64,000 nt of DNA from Notamacropus eugenii (Eukaryota; Chordata; Mammalia; Diprotodontia; Macropodidae): the NCBI RefSeq assembly GCF_028372415.1, contig NC_092877.1:210916116-210980115 (forward strand). The letters are read 5' to 3'. Both the position numbers and the translations under genes were made by a program. Positions within the stretch are counted from its first letter, which is position 1; each line of letters begins with the position of its first letter. Below are positions 34,020 through 46,267 of the stretch, in pieces. Under the pieces are notes generated by a model. That model saw nothing but the letters and a program-made list of their open reading frames with translations. It did not search any database and was not told the DNA's origin.

Positions 34020-37000
34020 CTGGTCATAAAAAATTCATTTATTTATTAATAAAACACAGAAAATCCACAGGATGAAATGACAATGCTTCATAATATAGGA
34101 AAAAAATCATCGTTTAATATTAATTACAACAATGTAGCATAAACATTGTAGTAGTCAATACCAGGACATTATCTGTGACATTTAGATTAAAATTTTCTCC
34201 AGAGTTATTGTAAATGGATGCTCTAGATTTCCTAAACAAACAATTGGCAATTAAGAAAATCTATACAAAGGCAGTCAGTTGTTTAATGTCCAGGATGTCA
34301 TGACACATGGTGAGACAAACAAGCACATACATCATTAAGTACACCAAAAGAATTTCAGATGCTACATTTCAAACACAGTTTAGAACTGAAAGTGCTTCAC
34401 ATCTATAGGATAAGAAATGGCTTCATCTCCTCATCCATAAAAGGTGAGAGCAAAGAAGTAACCCTTTCAAAGGTTAAATACACAGTGCCCCATTTTTAAT
34501 GTTTATATCAAATTCCCAACCCCTCAGAAGGTCACACGGTGAAACATATAGAGTATATGTACAAAAGAACACATTAAAAAAAAGAAACACTCGAGATGCA
34601 TTTTCTCTGCTTCCCAAAAACCTGACTTATTAATTCAAGGTTTGGGATCTACAGAAAGAAAAGGCAATGCATTAACACGGTCATCTTAATGACCATCCCT
34701 TAGATGAAGGAATGAGACATTAAAAACACCATCACACTTGAATTTAAATACTTCATTCTACTATTTAAGGCATGTTCTGTAAGAGCTCTATCCTGGCATA
34801 TGCTGTCGGCTAGAGTAGTTCTTCAGCTAGGACAGATGTTATATCTCTCAGCAAAGAGACACAGCGGATACCACCTTTTACAAAGTGATGGAAAGAAGAT
34901 CAGATCAAAGTTGTTCCTGAGTTAAAATCTGCTAAAGAAGGCAAACTTAAATACTTTCCTCCTTTGTATTGTTTTCCTTTGCCATGTCCTTTCAACCATA
35001 AGTAATTAAGGAACAAAATCCACCTTTAAGAAAACTTCCTAAATAAAAAAGCTGATATTTTTCATCTTGTCATATCTGCATTACATGTGAACTACAGCTT
35101 GTTGGAAATTCTGAATCTTGAATCAGAATGTCAAAATTCACTTATTCCCCACCCCCAATTTTCTCATCAATTAGATTAATGACAGATTGTATACCACAAC
35201 AAAAGGTTTGTGTGTACAATGTTTCTAAAAAGATGATTAACTGGGCCACTGAGTTAAATTAAACAAATTCAGGACCAGAACCTTTAATGAGATGAAACTC
35301 ACAGGAAACCACAATTATCAGAGAGATCCAAATCCTTTTAAAATTGCCATTTCAAAGGGAATTAGTGTATCAGAATAAAGGTATTATTAAGGGGAAAATG
35401 CTCCTTTTTTCTTAAGCCTAGTATACAGAAAATTCCTAAATTCAATCAATTGCCTTCCTGGGTACAGTCTACAATTTGTACCTGATACCCTTCTGATGTC
35501 AGAGGCTAGCTAGCCTTTCTAAGTCTTTTGCCAAGAGTCCCACTATACAGCATTGCAGGTTTTTGCCTCTTAAAAATGATTTTGTACATGCTCTATGAAA
35601 CAATTCACTTCATTTGAAAACTGACTTAATCAAGAATAAAAAGGAAACAATCTGTGTGAAATATGAAACATTGAAGTTCCTGGGATCATAGGTCTTACAT
35701 CACTGAAGCAGAACAGAAAGTGGCTATGCCTTAGGCAGGGCTTTTATCTACTCCAAGCCACTGGTAAGATTTTTAAATGCAAGACTGAGGCTGCCAGAAA
35801 GGCTCAGAAAAGCAAATATAATCCCAGACTTCCATTTCCCCAATAGCTTTGCAGTTTATACAGAGGGTGTGCAGAAGGGGAGGGAAAGGAAGAGAGGGAA
35901 AGTTTAAACTTTAAAACTTTCAGTTGGCTGAGCATAAAATGTAGATATTGCTTTATATTTGCCAGAGAAGGGAAAACCTCTCCCACAGAGCATTGTGCTA
36001 ACATTTGCTGCATCCTGATGGAAAAATAGATCTCATAGAATTTGGACTGGCCTAATACAGAAACCCTATCTGTGAATGTTAGCTCCTAACATTACCTCTA
36101 TTTGTTTTTGTTGGCTGCAGTGATTGTATAATAAATAATACATTTTATTTACATAATCTGGTTTTAGATTCCCCTTTTTGGAGGGAGGACAATCAGTGCA
36201 CTTCATCAAGTTGCTAACGATCTATACATAAAAGCCTGTATGTGATCTCAAAAAATATAGTAAATAATCCTGATACTCACAATAATTAGACAAAGGAAAC
36301 AATTGCATATATCTTTAATTGGCCACATTCGTGGAGGATGTCAGTTTGTCAAATGAATGTATGAATCATGGGCTCTTCACTTAAAATAGCTGAATGATCC
36401 TGGGCTCAGAACTTCTGCATCATTAATATTTTTAATACTGTTTTCAGCAAAGACTTACAAGCTATTTTAATGTTTGGACAGATGTAAATAAGGTTAAATT
36501 ACTTTAGTGTACTAGAATAGAATGTATTTTTCATATTGTGATGAGAGTACGGGAGCTTGGAACAAAAAGGATGAACTACAAACAGGATTTAGACATTCTT
36601 ATCTTCCACTCAGATGAATGCATGAATATGCCTTCTAACCCTTGTGACCGTAAAGATAAGAGGAAAGGAAATTCTAGCACGGTGTCAGCCCAGATGTAAC
36701 AACCATGTATGCATTAAAAATTATAGATATTTACAAGAAATATATATATGTATATATTTATATATGTTCAATTAAAAGTCACTGATGAGAAACATGAACT
36801 TTTAGTCAGTCACTGCACTTTCCGTAAAATGAGGTAATTTAGATGCTAACAAATTTAATTTAATGCAGTTCGGGAGCCATGGTCTCTTATCACCACATAT
36901 GGACTCTTCACTAAATGATTTCATCATTTCTATACACGCAATAAACAAGATCTTTTCTGTACACATGACAGGCAAGATAACCACTCCATTCAGTTAAATC

Positions 37001-37104
37001 CTGCTTTGCAGTGCGCTTGATGTAATACTGACTCATGTCAGAAGGCATTCCCAGTTTGGTCTAAATCACTGGTCTTTCAATAGAAAGAAAAAAAGGCAAG
37101 TTCA
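34020..37104 (-). other. ARHGEF7: ARHGEF7 main 3' UTR
   Basis: About 3.1 kb of minus-strand sequence after the DETNL stop is free of recognisable transposons and ends at a pair of AATAAA hexamers. The repeat-rich intergenic DNA resumes left of about 33.5 kb. The contrast in repeat density and the signal at its end support one long terminal exon. Other hexamers occur inside (for example 36144-36149), so shorter UTR forms are possible. Confidence 0.75.
34038..34047 (-). promoter_or_regulatory. ARHGEF7: Polyadenylation signal, overlapping double AATAAA
   Basis: The minus strand reads AATAAATAAA, giving two overlapping canonical hexamers. Cleavage is expected 10-30 nt further left, about 34010-34028. 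The site lies at the boundary between repeat-free and repeat-rich DNA. Confidence 0.6.
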
Positions 37105-37227
37105 TTATAAATTGGTTTCATCCCAAGCAGGATCATTCATATTCTTTAAGACTTTCCTTACAAGCTTTTCCAGATCTTTGCGTGCTCTTTGCTCTTCCTC
37201 TAAAGATTTCTTCATTTTTTTGTTATC
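37105..37227 (-). CDS. ARHGEF7: ARHGEF7 last coding exon: coiled coil and DETNL PDZ ligand
   Basis: The acceptor is CCCCACAG. The exon encodes 40 codons beginning DNKKMKKSLEEEQRARKDLE and ending NDPAWDETNL, then TAA at 37105-37107. It completes the coiled coil and places the class I PDZ ligand DETNL at the free C-terminus, the known docking site for Shank and Scribble PDZ domains. The 123-nt length is exact for 40 codons plus stop. No lesion is seen. Confidence 0.96.
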   Translation of the reverse strand, partial: DNKKMKKSLEEEQRARKDLEKLVRKVLKNMNDPAWDETNL

Positions 37228-39332
37228 CTGTGGGGAAAAAAAAAACCAGATGACATGTTAATTTATTTTCAGCACTGAACAGAACTTTCTTTCCCCAAAA
37301 TACATGCTGCCAAGAAAAGAATTCCAAGGACTCATTTAATGAAAGTCTAGTGCAGATTCTAGTACTGTTACGATGCAACATATTTATTCAACACCCCAAA
37401 AGAGCTTACATAATTTCCTGGCATCATAAAGGAGAAATGCCTAATGGAAACTTCATTTAAGTGTTTCTTTATGTACAACTGCTACTGGGATCCAAAACAT
37501 GTCCGCAAAGGAAAATAATCCTAAAGTCCCTTGTTAAAGATTCTTTTTTTTTTTACACGAACATTTGTATACACAATCCCTGTGTGCTGATGTATCATAA
37601 GAACGCAGAAAATAGGATGATATACTACGTCCCTACATCCTGCTCCTTTGTTGTTCACAATTACCAACAAGTACTTTGCAAAGGAATCAAAGTAATGATA
37701 TGCCATACTCTGAGTAATGAATGGAATGGCTGTTCAGTAACAGTTCATTCTCAGATAAGACTATAAATCTGTCCCTAGTGAGAAAACAATGGAACAAGCA
37801 ATAAGGTCATTACTTTCTCCAAAAGTAAAATGCCATCTCTTCTATTTTGACTGTAGAAATGGGCACAGGAGGCCAAATACATACTAAGAAATAACAGTTC
37901 TTCTAAAATGGCAATGATGAACTGGCTAATTTGTTAAGTGAGTATAATTTTTTTTGGAATGTTGGGGCTGGAGAGAAATAATCCTGTGGGGCAAGAGTGA
38001 CACATCCTCAATAGTTTAAAAAATGGATGAAGATAAGGCTTTATAAACCAAAGAAGTTGGCATTTCCTAATAGTTTCTCTAATACGGTGCTAATCTAGTG
38101 CTATGGTAATAAAATTTAAAGCCATGTGAGTCCAGTGACTTTAAATTTTATCTTCTCAAGATCCAAATGAGCTAGGCATTCGACCATCAGAGCTACTGAG
38201 CTAGCCTTCTCTGACACATTTCAGATATCTTTTGGCTTGGCATTTTTATCATGGAAAGAGAACAGAAAAAAATAAGGAAGTAAAAGGGGTAGGGAGTTCT
38301 GTTTGAGAATCTCTTTGACAACAAAACTAGCTTCTGCTTCACTGAGGCTTTTGGAAGGAAGCTTGCTAAATGCCAATCTAAGAAATCTTAACAACATCTA
38401 CTATAAAAAGCAAGCTGCACTCAGGAGGCCCCAGTGACTAAGCACTGCCAAAAAGAACTTCACTTACAGCAAGAGGAATTTTGCAGTCACCTGAGTAGGA
38501 TGGGCTATGTTTGTGTTTCTAATAAAGACAAAAAAATCAGCTATATTTCAAAAAATACATGTTGCTCTTCATACTTGAGAAGGTGAAAGAGTAGCAGAAA
38601 TCTATCTCTACTTTCTATTTTAAAAAAATCTACAAAATCTTCTTTGAAAGAATGGAAATAGTCCTTCAAAAAGGAAAGAATCTGAAGAATCAGAGGGGAA
38701 TCTCTAAACTTTGCTTGCCTAGTGGTTAGAAGAACTAGCACTGAAAAGGAAGGAAAGCAGAAGTAGCCCTGAATATATGGAGGTATTTCATAGGTAGGTG
38801 AGCATCTGTCTTTAGAGAACAGAGCTGCACCCTCTGAATATTAGTGGTTTTTTGTACACTAAAGAAAGCTGGTGCAGGTCTATCTGAGGAGAGTTCATCC
38901 AGTAGCAGTGGAAGGTAACTCCCTAATGGGGGCTATCAATGAGATCACTGTTAACCTGACATGAATAACAGAGCTATTTTCTGGGAGCAAATATCCATGA
39001 AGTGCTGGAAAGCTTCCTAATAAGCCTAAACAAATTTCACAACTAGTGATTTTCATGAGGAAATAATATTAAGCCTGCCAAAATAAACCTAGGAAGCATG
39101 GCTAAGTACTAAGAAGTTCCAGGGAAAAAGTGAAGAACTTAGAAGAGATATATGAAATGTTTTCATCATTGATGCTAACTGAATGGAGCAGAAAAAAAGT
39201 GGAAGACGGTATCTGAGAATATGACGTGGATTTCTGAACCATGAATTAAATACTGAAATGAGAGTTCAGGTAATGAGAAGTGATAAGACAAAATAAAAAC
39301 ATTTATCTTGAGCCCCGGGTCAAAAGGGCTTT
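37228..39332 (-). other. ARHGEF7: ARHGEF7 last intron, repeat-poor part
   Basis: About 2 kb without recognisable repeats before the HAL1. Short frames on both strands (for example 37461-37766) have no signature. Confidence 0.6.
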
Positions 39333-39941
39333 AAGAAAGTGTAGGGAGAGGCAGAGACAAGATGGCAGAGTAGGAAGACACATATACTCCAGCTCTGCCC
39401 CTACAGCCCGTAAAATATTCTAGAGCAGCAGAAGCCACAGAACAATGGAGTGGAGGAGATTTCCAGCCCAGGGTGCCCTGGAAGGCCAACAGGAAGGGTG
39501 TGTCACACTGGACCAGAGCTGCACACAGCTTAGCCTGGGCCATGTGGCACCAGGAGGAGCAGAACTGCAGCAGGCTTTGGGGACAGGATCCCCAGCAGAA
39601 GCAGCAGTTCGCAGATCCCTTAACCCACAGTGGCCAAAGGTCAGTGAGAGGGCCTTTTCAATCAGAGCAAGAAGGGAACAGGATCCTCCCATAACCCTGG
39701 CTGCAGCAGCAGCCTGGGTCCACTGCTGAAGAGGCTCAGCTTAAAGCCCCTGGAGGAACTGAGCAACTGATCTCAATCTCAGCCCTGAGCATGGTCCTAG
39801 GGCATGGCAGAGCTGGAGGACCCTGAGGAATAAACTGCTCTCCTTGATTGTGCCACTTTGGGGGAACTGAAAACTTACAAGTCCCCAGAATATACTGTAC
39901 TCTTGACAAAGGACCCAAAAGTCAAGTAACTGGTTGGGAAA

Positions 39942-40805
39942 ATGCCCAAAAAAGGGGAAAAAAAAAAGACTATAGAAGGTTATTTTCTTGGTGAACAGAT
40001 ATCTTCTCCCATCCTTTCAGATGAGGAAGAACAATGCTTACCATCAGGGAAAGACATAAAAGTCGAGGCTTCTATATCCCAAACATCCAAAATAAATATT
40101 CAGTGGTCTCAGGCCATGGAAGAGCTCAAAAGGGATTTTGAAAATCAAGTAAGAGAGGTGGAGGAAAAATTGGGAAGAGAAATGAGAACGATGCAAGAAA
40201 ATCATGAAAAGCGAGTCAATAGCTTGCTAAAGGAGACTGAAAAAAATGCTGAAGAAGATAACACCTTTAAAAATAGGCTAACTCAATTGGCAAAAGAAGT
40301 TCAAAAAGCCAAGGAGGAGAAGAATGCTTTAAAAAGCAGAATTAGCCAAATGGAAAAAGGGATTGAAAAGCTCACTGAAGAAAACAGTTCTTTAAAAACT
40401 GGAATGGAACAGATAGAGGCTAATGACTTTATGAGAAACCAAGAATTTATAAAACAAAACCAAAAGAATGAAAAAATGGAAGATAATGTGAAATATCTCA
40501 CTGGAAAAACTTACCTGCAAAACAGACCAAGGAGAGACAATTTAAAAATTATGGAACAACCTGAAAGCCATGATCAAAAAAAGAGCCTAGACATCATCTT
40601 TCATGAAATTATCAAGGAAAACTGCCCTGACACTCTAGAATCAGAGGGCAAAATAAATATTGGAAGAATCCACCAGTCACCTCCTGAAAGAGATCCAAAA
40701 AGAGAAACTCCTAGGAACATTGTGGCCAAATTCAGGTCAAGGAGAAAATATCACAAGCAGCTAGAAAGAAACAATTCAAGTATTGTGGAAATACAATCAG
40801 GATAA
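39942..40805 (+). CDS. HAL1 copy 2 ORF1 (L1 ORF1p-like), open for 287 residues, C-terminus frameshifted
   Basis: The start MPKKGEKKKTIEGYF matches copy 1. Residues about 50-175 form a long coiled coil with Glu/Lys/Leu heptads (for example EENSSLKTGMEQIEANDF). The RRM-like part is at about 180-250 with RPRRDNLKIMEQPESHD and INIGRIHQSPPERDP. In L1 the protein is a trimeric RNA-binding chaperone of the retrotransposition particle. Near codon 250, at 'gccaaattcaggtcaagg', copy 2 lacks about 11 nt present in copy 1. The frame shifts there, and the C-terminal domain with its YPAKL motif (about 40890-40920) is read out of frame. It is probably non-functional despite its length. Confidence 0.8.
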   Translation: MPKKGEKKKTIEGYFLGEQISSPILSDEEEQCLPSGKDIKVEASISQTSKINIQWSQAMEELKRDFENQVREVEEKLGREMRTMQENHEKRVNSLLKETEKNAEEDNTFKNRLTQLAKEVQKAKEEKNALKSRISQMEKGIEKLTEENSSLKTGMEQIEANDFMRNQEFIKQNQKNEKMEDNVKYLTGKTYLQNRPRRDNLKIMEQPESHDQKKSLDIIFHEIIKENCPDTLESEGKINIGRIHQSPPERDPKRETPRNIVAKFRSRRKYHKQLERNNSSIVEIQSG

Positions 40806-41160
40806 CACAAGGTCTGGCAGCTTCTACATTAAGACACTGAAGGGCTTGGAATAGGATATTCCAGAAGTCAAAGGAACTAGGACTAAAACCAAGAATCACC
40901 TACCCAGCAAAACTGAGTATTTTTTCAGGGGAAAAAATGGTCTTTCAGTGAAACAGGACTTTCAAGCATTCTTGATGAAAAGACCAGAGCTGAAAAGAAA
41001 ATCTGATTTTCAAACACAAGAATCAAGAGAAGCATGAAAAGGTAAAAAGGAAAGAGAAATCACAAGGGACTTACCAAAGTTGAACTGTTTACATTCCTAC
41101 ATGGAAAGATAATATTTGTAACTCTTGAAACTTTTCTCAGTATCTGGATAGTTGGAGGGA

Positions 41161-41162
41161 AT

Positions 41163-41224
<62 letters not shown>

Positions 41225-41240
41225 ACACACACGCACACAG
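41161..41240. repeat. (CATA)n/(CA)n microsatellite in the HAL1 3' UTR
   Basis: 'atacatacatac' grades into CA units over about 80 bp. It lies right after 'gttggagggaat', the homologous position of (GT)n in copy 1. Confidence 0.95.
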
Positions 41241-42094
41241 ACAGAGAGCACAGGGTGAGTTGAACAGGAAGGGATCATATCTAAAAAAATAAAATTAAGG
41301 GGTGAGAGAGGAATATATTGGGAGGAGAAAGGGAGAAATGGAATGGGGCAAATTATCTCTCATAGAAGAGGGAAGAAAAAGCTTTTCCAATGGAGAGGAA
41401 AAGGGGGGAGGTGAGAGGAAAAACGTGATGCTTACTCTCATCACATTTGGCTCAAGGAAGGAATAACATGCACACTCAATTTGGTATGAAAATCTATCAT
41501 ACACTACAGGAAAGTAGGGGAGAAGGGAATAAGCAGGGTGGGGGCATGATGGAAGGGGGCATGATGGAAGGGGGGATGATGGAAGGAGGGATGATAGAAG
41601 GGAGGGCAAATGGGAGGAGGGAGCAATTAGAAGTAAACACTCTTGGGGAGGGACAAGGTCAAAAGAGAGAACAGAATAAATGGGGGGCAGGATAGAATGG
41701 AGGGGAAATACAGTCTTATACAACATGACATTATGGAAGTCATCTGCAAAACTACACATATATAGCCTATATTCAATTGCTTGCCTTCTCAGTGGGGATG
41801 GGTGGGGAGGGAAGAAGGAAGAGAAGTTGGAACTCGAAGTTTTAGGAACAAATGTTGAGAATTGTTTTTGTGTACAACTGGGAAATAAGAAATACAGGTA
41901 AGGGTATAGAAAGTTATCTTGCCCTACAGAACAAGAGAGAAGATGGGGATAAGGGAAGGAGGGGTGTTAGAAGGGAGGACACACTGGTGGAAGGGACAAT
42001 CAGGATGCAAGGCATTTTGAAATGGGGGGAGGGGACAGATGGAGACTAAATTTGGAATTCAAAATTTTGAGGAAATGAATGTTGAAAACTTAAA

Positions 42095-42240
42095 ATAAAA
42101 AAAGAAAGAAAAGGAAAGGAAGGAAGGAAGGGAGAAAGGAAGGGAGGGAGGGAGGGAGGGAGGGAGGAAGGAAGGAAGGAAGGAAGGAAGGAAGGAAGGA
42201 AGGAAGGAAGGAAGGAAGGAAGGAAGGAAGGAAGGAAGGA

Positions 42241-42304
<64 letters not shown>

Positions 42305-42362
42305 AAAGAAAGAAAAGGAAGAAAAGGAAGAAAAGAAAAGAAAGAAAAGAAGAAAAGAAAGT
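42095..42362. repeat. Long purine microsatellite (GGAA)n-(GAAA)n
   Basis: About 265 bp of GGAA then GAAA then GAAAA units start from the HAL1 poly(A) tail. It is pure purine on one strand. The minus-strand Ser/Phe/Leu/Pro frame across it is an artefact. Confidence 0.95.
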
Positions 42363-42684
42363 GAAGGGGTAGGGAGAAACTGCCTACTTGTACCAAGTCA
42401 AATACTAAAAACTTTAGTAGATAACAACAAAAAAGAAGAATATCAATAGAATGGATCAGTAATTCATAGAAGACAATATCCCACGAGAGACAAAAGAATG
42501 AAATTTATGTCCTCAGACATATGTGTACATATGCAGACAGACAGAAAGACATAGGTACAGAGATAGAGACAAAGTCTTGGTAATAAACAAGGTGAATCCT
42601 AATGCAAAAGACCTAAGCATTTAGGAATTCATGATAGAAAATGAGAGGAAAGACAACTATAATCTGACATATATACCTTTAATT

Positions 42685-42859
42685 CAGGGGTGGGGAATCT
42701 GTGGCCTTAAAGTCACATATGGTCTTAAAGGTCCTTGGGTGAGGCCTTCTGACTGAATCCAAGTTTTATAGAACAAATTCTTTTATTAAGGGGATTTTTT
42801 TCTGTGAAGTTCGGATTCAATCAAAGAGTGGCCTTGAGGCCACAGCTTCCCCACCCCTG
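42685..42859. mobile_element. hAT-type MITE, 175-bp copy
   Basis: The ends are CAGGGGTGGGGAATCTGTGG and, at the right, GCTTCCCCACCCCTG. Both arms ('ggtccttgggtgaggcc' and 'gtggccttgaggccacag') form a long imperfect palindrome around 'ttcttttattaagggg'. Flanks CTTTAATT and CTTAGATT are a poor 8-bp duplication. No coding sequence is present. Confidence 0.8.
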
Positions 42860-42862
42860 CCT

Positions 42863-43240
42863 TAGATTATGCTCAAGTAGATGCTGAAGGATTTCCAGAA
42901 AGACTAAGAAAGATATTATAGCCTAAAGTTCTAGTAGGAAAAATAACCTAAAAGGATGGGAAGATCTCCAGAATGAAGTTCTTAAGTCATAAATATAGAA
43001 CATTTCAGAAATGAAAAGGAACTATCCAAATAGGATAATAATGGAATTAACAGGGAATAAGTTGAATGATTTTGATTATTAAAAGCAATGCCCAGAAAAC
43101 AGAAGTATGAGTGAAAAATAAAAAACATTACTATGGTTCTATAGAAATATTACAATAGTAACAAAAGTACTAACATTCAAATTGAACTGAATGGAGTAGA
43201 GAAGGAAAAAAAAGGTCTCTTTAGCTACGTTATAAAGGAA
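42863..43240. other. Unassigned intronic sequence
   Basis: A-rich sequence. It may be the 5' extension of the CR1/L3 relic on its right, but I see no diagnostic motif. Confidence 0.35.
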
Positions 43241-43249
43241 ATAAAAGAA

Positions 43250-45960
43250 AAAGCTCAGGCCGCTGCTTGGGGTAGATGGGATGATGATGGGAAAATGGAG
43301 AGAATGTGTTACTCCTCAACTTTTGGGGGGGGGGGGCGCTTCATTTTTTTCTGCTAAGGAGAGTGAGCTTTAGACTGATAAAAATAGGACAAAAAATGGG
43401 CAAGAAGAAGATAGTAAGGCAGTGTCCTAGCCGCCCTCAGTGAGTTCAAATCACCTGATTTAGAAAGACTATAACCCAAGACACTGGAAAAGGTTGGCTG
43501 TGATTGCTGAACAATCAGTGGAGATGTGCTATAAGGCAGGAGACCAGTAAATATTGTCTTAATTTTTTAAAAAGGGAAGAGAATGAAGTCTGTGGATGAT
43601 AAACCAGTGAGTTGACTTTCATTTCTGGCAAAATTTAAAAGAACACATTAGTAAAAAGATAGCTTGGGAGCATTTAGAAAGGAAATGGTAATCAATAAGG
43701 AAGAATATGATTTTTAAAAATTAGTCAATGCTAGATTAACCTCATTTTCCCTTTTGATATTGGTACTAGATGGTAGATCAGGCAAAGATCACAAATTACA
43801 AACCTGGATTTCTACAAAGTATTTGGCAGTCTCTCATGTCATCTTGTAAACAATGGGAAAAATTATGATAGTATAGTTGGATGCGTTCAAAACCAGTTGA
43901 ATGCTAAAGCCCTCACCGCCACCCCACCAAAAAATATGAATGGGTTGATGTCAACTTGGAAGGAAGACAACGATGGAGTATAACCAATAATCTGTTTTGG
44001 GCTCTGTGCTTTTCAACACTTTTGTTAATAGCATAGATGAAAGCAGAAATCATATGCCTATAAAATTTCCAGGAGACATCAAGCTGGGAGAAACAGCAAA
44101 TACTTTAGGGTGACTGAGTCTAGATCCAAAAAGACAGGTTGCAACACTGTGCCAAATCTAATGACATGAAACAGGGACAAATGCAAAATTCCATTTTTGT
44201 TGTTATTCAGTCATTTCAGTTGTGTCTGGCCCTTCTTGATCCCATTTGCAAAAGATAATAAGAGTGTTTTGCCATTTCCTTCTCCAGCTCATTTTTAGAG
44301 ATGAGGAACTGAGGTAAAAAGGGTTACATGACTTGTCCAGGGTCACAGAGCTAGTAAGAGTCTGAGGCAACCTTTGAATTCAGGAAGATGAGTTTTTCTG
44401 ACTCTAGATCTGGTGCTCTATCAACTGTATTACCTAGCTGCCCTTGTAAAAGTCCCATACTTGAATTTTAAAAATTAACTATACAAGTACTGTACAAGAT
44501 GACGGGGGTATGTCCGGAAAATAGTTCATATGAAAAAGACCTGGGTTTTTTAGACGACTTCAAATTCATTAAGTAGCAAACAGTGTGAAATAAAAGCCAA
44601 AAAAGTTAATGTGATAGGCTACAGTGACTGGCATGATGTTTACCATACCCATGATGCTGAAACATCACGCTTAGTTTCTAGGACTTCATTTGAGGAGGGA
44701 CAATGACAAATTAGAGAGCTGTAGGGATAGGAGAGAAGGATGGTGGAAGAATTGGAAACCACATCAAAAGAGGATTAATTGGAAGAACTGGTGATATTTA
44801 ACCTGGAGAAGAGAAGACCTGGAGTTGGAGGGTCAGAAATACAGCAATCCTCCAGCAGAGCCATTATTCAAAAATAACTGGTATCAGAAAAAGATCAAAT
44901 AAAGTGCATGCCCTCAAAACAGATAATAATAAAGGTTTTAATTGGGCTTTATCTTGAAAAATGAGACAGAATTATAATAAGTTATAGTTTGAACAAAGAC
45001 TGAATCAAGTGTTGATTTATTTTGAAGGAGTTCATTTTTTCCGAAGACCTCATTCATGATATGTTTGATTTTCATAGCACGTGGTCAAAAATTAATATTA
45101 CAAAAATAATTTAGAATTTTATTTATTTTGAAAGGTCTTCTCTTAATACTTTTGTAGTCAAATTATTCTCTTTTGGAGTGCCTATGAATTATCAGTGGAA
45201 TACTGGCAATATGGTGGAGGGTAAGAGGGCTAGAATAGGCAAGGATACTAGAGTGAAGCTGCGGGAAGAGTAATTATGTAAGTGGTTAGTTCATTAGCTA
45301 AAATTTTAATCTTATGACAAATTTTGCTGCCCATATAACCTCATATGAATAATAGAAAGCTGGTCTCAGTTAGGAAAACCTAACATATAATGCCAAATCA
45401 TTTAGCCACTTAGATCCCCCAACCAAGTCTAAGCAACCATAAGCCTAGTTTCCAGGACAGCTGCTGATCAGCACTGATAACAAGTTTCAGCACTGAGAGT
45501 TTCCAATACCAATGGCAGCACAGGTCTAGATCATAATAAAAGACAACCTTATAACTGAAGGACTAAGAGAATGGCAAGGGCTATTCTATGGAAATGGTAT
45601 TAGACTCTTTCTACTTGGTCCCAGACAGTGGACAAGTAGAATAATGGAAGAGAAACGGGTCGAAGCTGCGGAGATACAGATTCAGTTTCAATTTAAAGAA
45701 AAACTTCCTAACAATTAGAGTTGGTCTTCAAATACTTAGAACAGGCCCTTGAGAATCAAAAAATAAGTAGTGATACCAAAAAAAGCCCACCTACTCAACA
45801 GTGGAATAGGCTTAAGAGACAGTGAATTCTCCTTTACTGGATATTTTCAAGTAGATGATCACTTAGGGATTACAATTAATCTAGTGTGATTACAATCTGA
45901 GTAAGCATAAAAAAACATGGAACTCTTTTGTAGGATTGTGGCTATTTTCCATCCTTATCC
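43250..45960 (+). mobile_element. Long CR1/L3 LINE relic, antisense to ARHGEF7
   Basis: Broken translation follows the CR1-family reverse transcriptase. 'SVLGSVLFNTFVNSID'-like wording (44000-44035) parallels the QGSVLGP-LFNIFIND motif, followed by 'KFPGDIKLGE' at the place of FADDTKLG. At 44800-44820 'NLEKRRPG' parallels the SLEKRRLRGDL motif. The C-terminal 'IQFQFKEKLPNN' (45690) parallels the LRQGRFRLDIRKNFF block. A SINE interrupts it at 44195-44444. No part is open. Confidence 0.6.
44195..44444 (-). mobile_element. tRNA-derived SINE inserted in the CR1/L3 relic, minus strand
   Basis: The inverted tail 'cagtcatttcagttgtgtct', core 'catgacttgtccagggtcac' and head 'ctgtattacctagctgcc' are in order. 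Approximate direct repeats TGCAAAATTCCAT (44182-44194) and TGTAAAAGTCCCAT (44445-44458) flank it. Confidence 0.8.
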
Positions 45961-46267
45961 TGGTACCCCCAAGATATATCTAACAGGCTAAGGCTGAGAT
46001 GAGTGGTGTGATTTTTTTTTTCCTGTTGTCATCAGCCTCAAGTAAATTGCTAGAGAGAACCACCTGAGACTGCTGAATGGCTTGGGTCTTTTTATAAAAA
46101 AAAAAAAAAATCAGTGAACCCTCTCTCCCTCTCTTGAACAGGTATGTGAAATATTTCTTTAAAACATTAAACTACTTGAAGACATGATTTTCTATGCATA
46201 ATTAGGGATGTGCCAATGTATGCATGCATTTATACAGGATTTTACTTTTTTGACTACATATACCCAC

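Larger units (their letters stand above)
39350..42100 (+). mobile_element. HAL1 (half-L1), copy 2, near full length, antisense to ARHGEF7
   Basis: It opens 'ggcagagacaagatggcag', has a 0.6-kb 5' UTR, an ORF1 of 288 codons and a 3' UTR that follows directly with no ORF2. It ends at 'ttaaaataaaa'. Flanking repeats AAGAAAGTGTAGGGAGA (39333-39349) and AAGAAAGTG...TAGGGAGA (42355-42377, with a 6-nt insertion) look like an aged target duplication lying outside the GA microsatellite. The layout is the same as the 16.8 kb copy. It sits in the last ARHGEF7 intron in opposite orientation. Confidence 0.85.

Noticed and set aside
39331-39729. Overlapping Ala/Cys/Gln-rich frames on both strands
   Set aside because: They lie in the G/C-richer 5' UTR of HAL1 copy 2, where stops are rare.
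42046-42396. 116-codon minus-strand frame of Ser/Phe/Leu/Pro repeats
   Set aside because: It is the translation of the GGAA/GAAA microsatellite.
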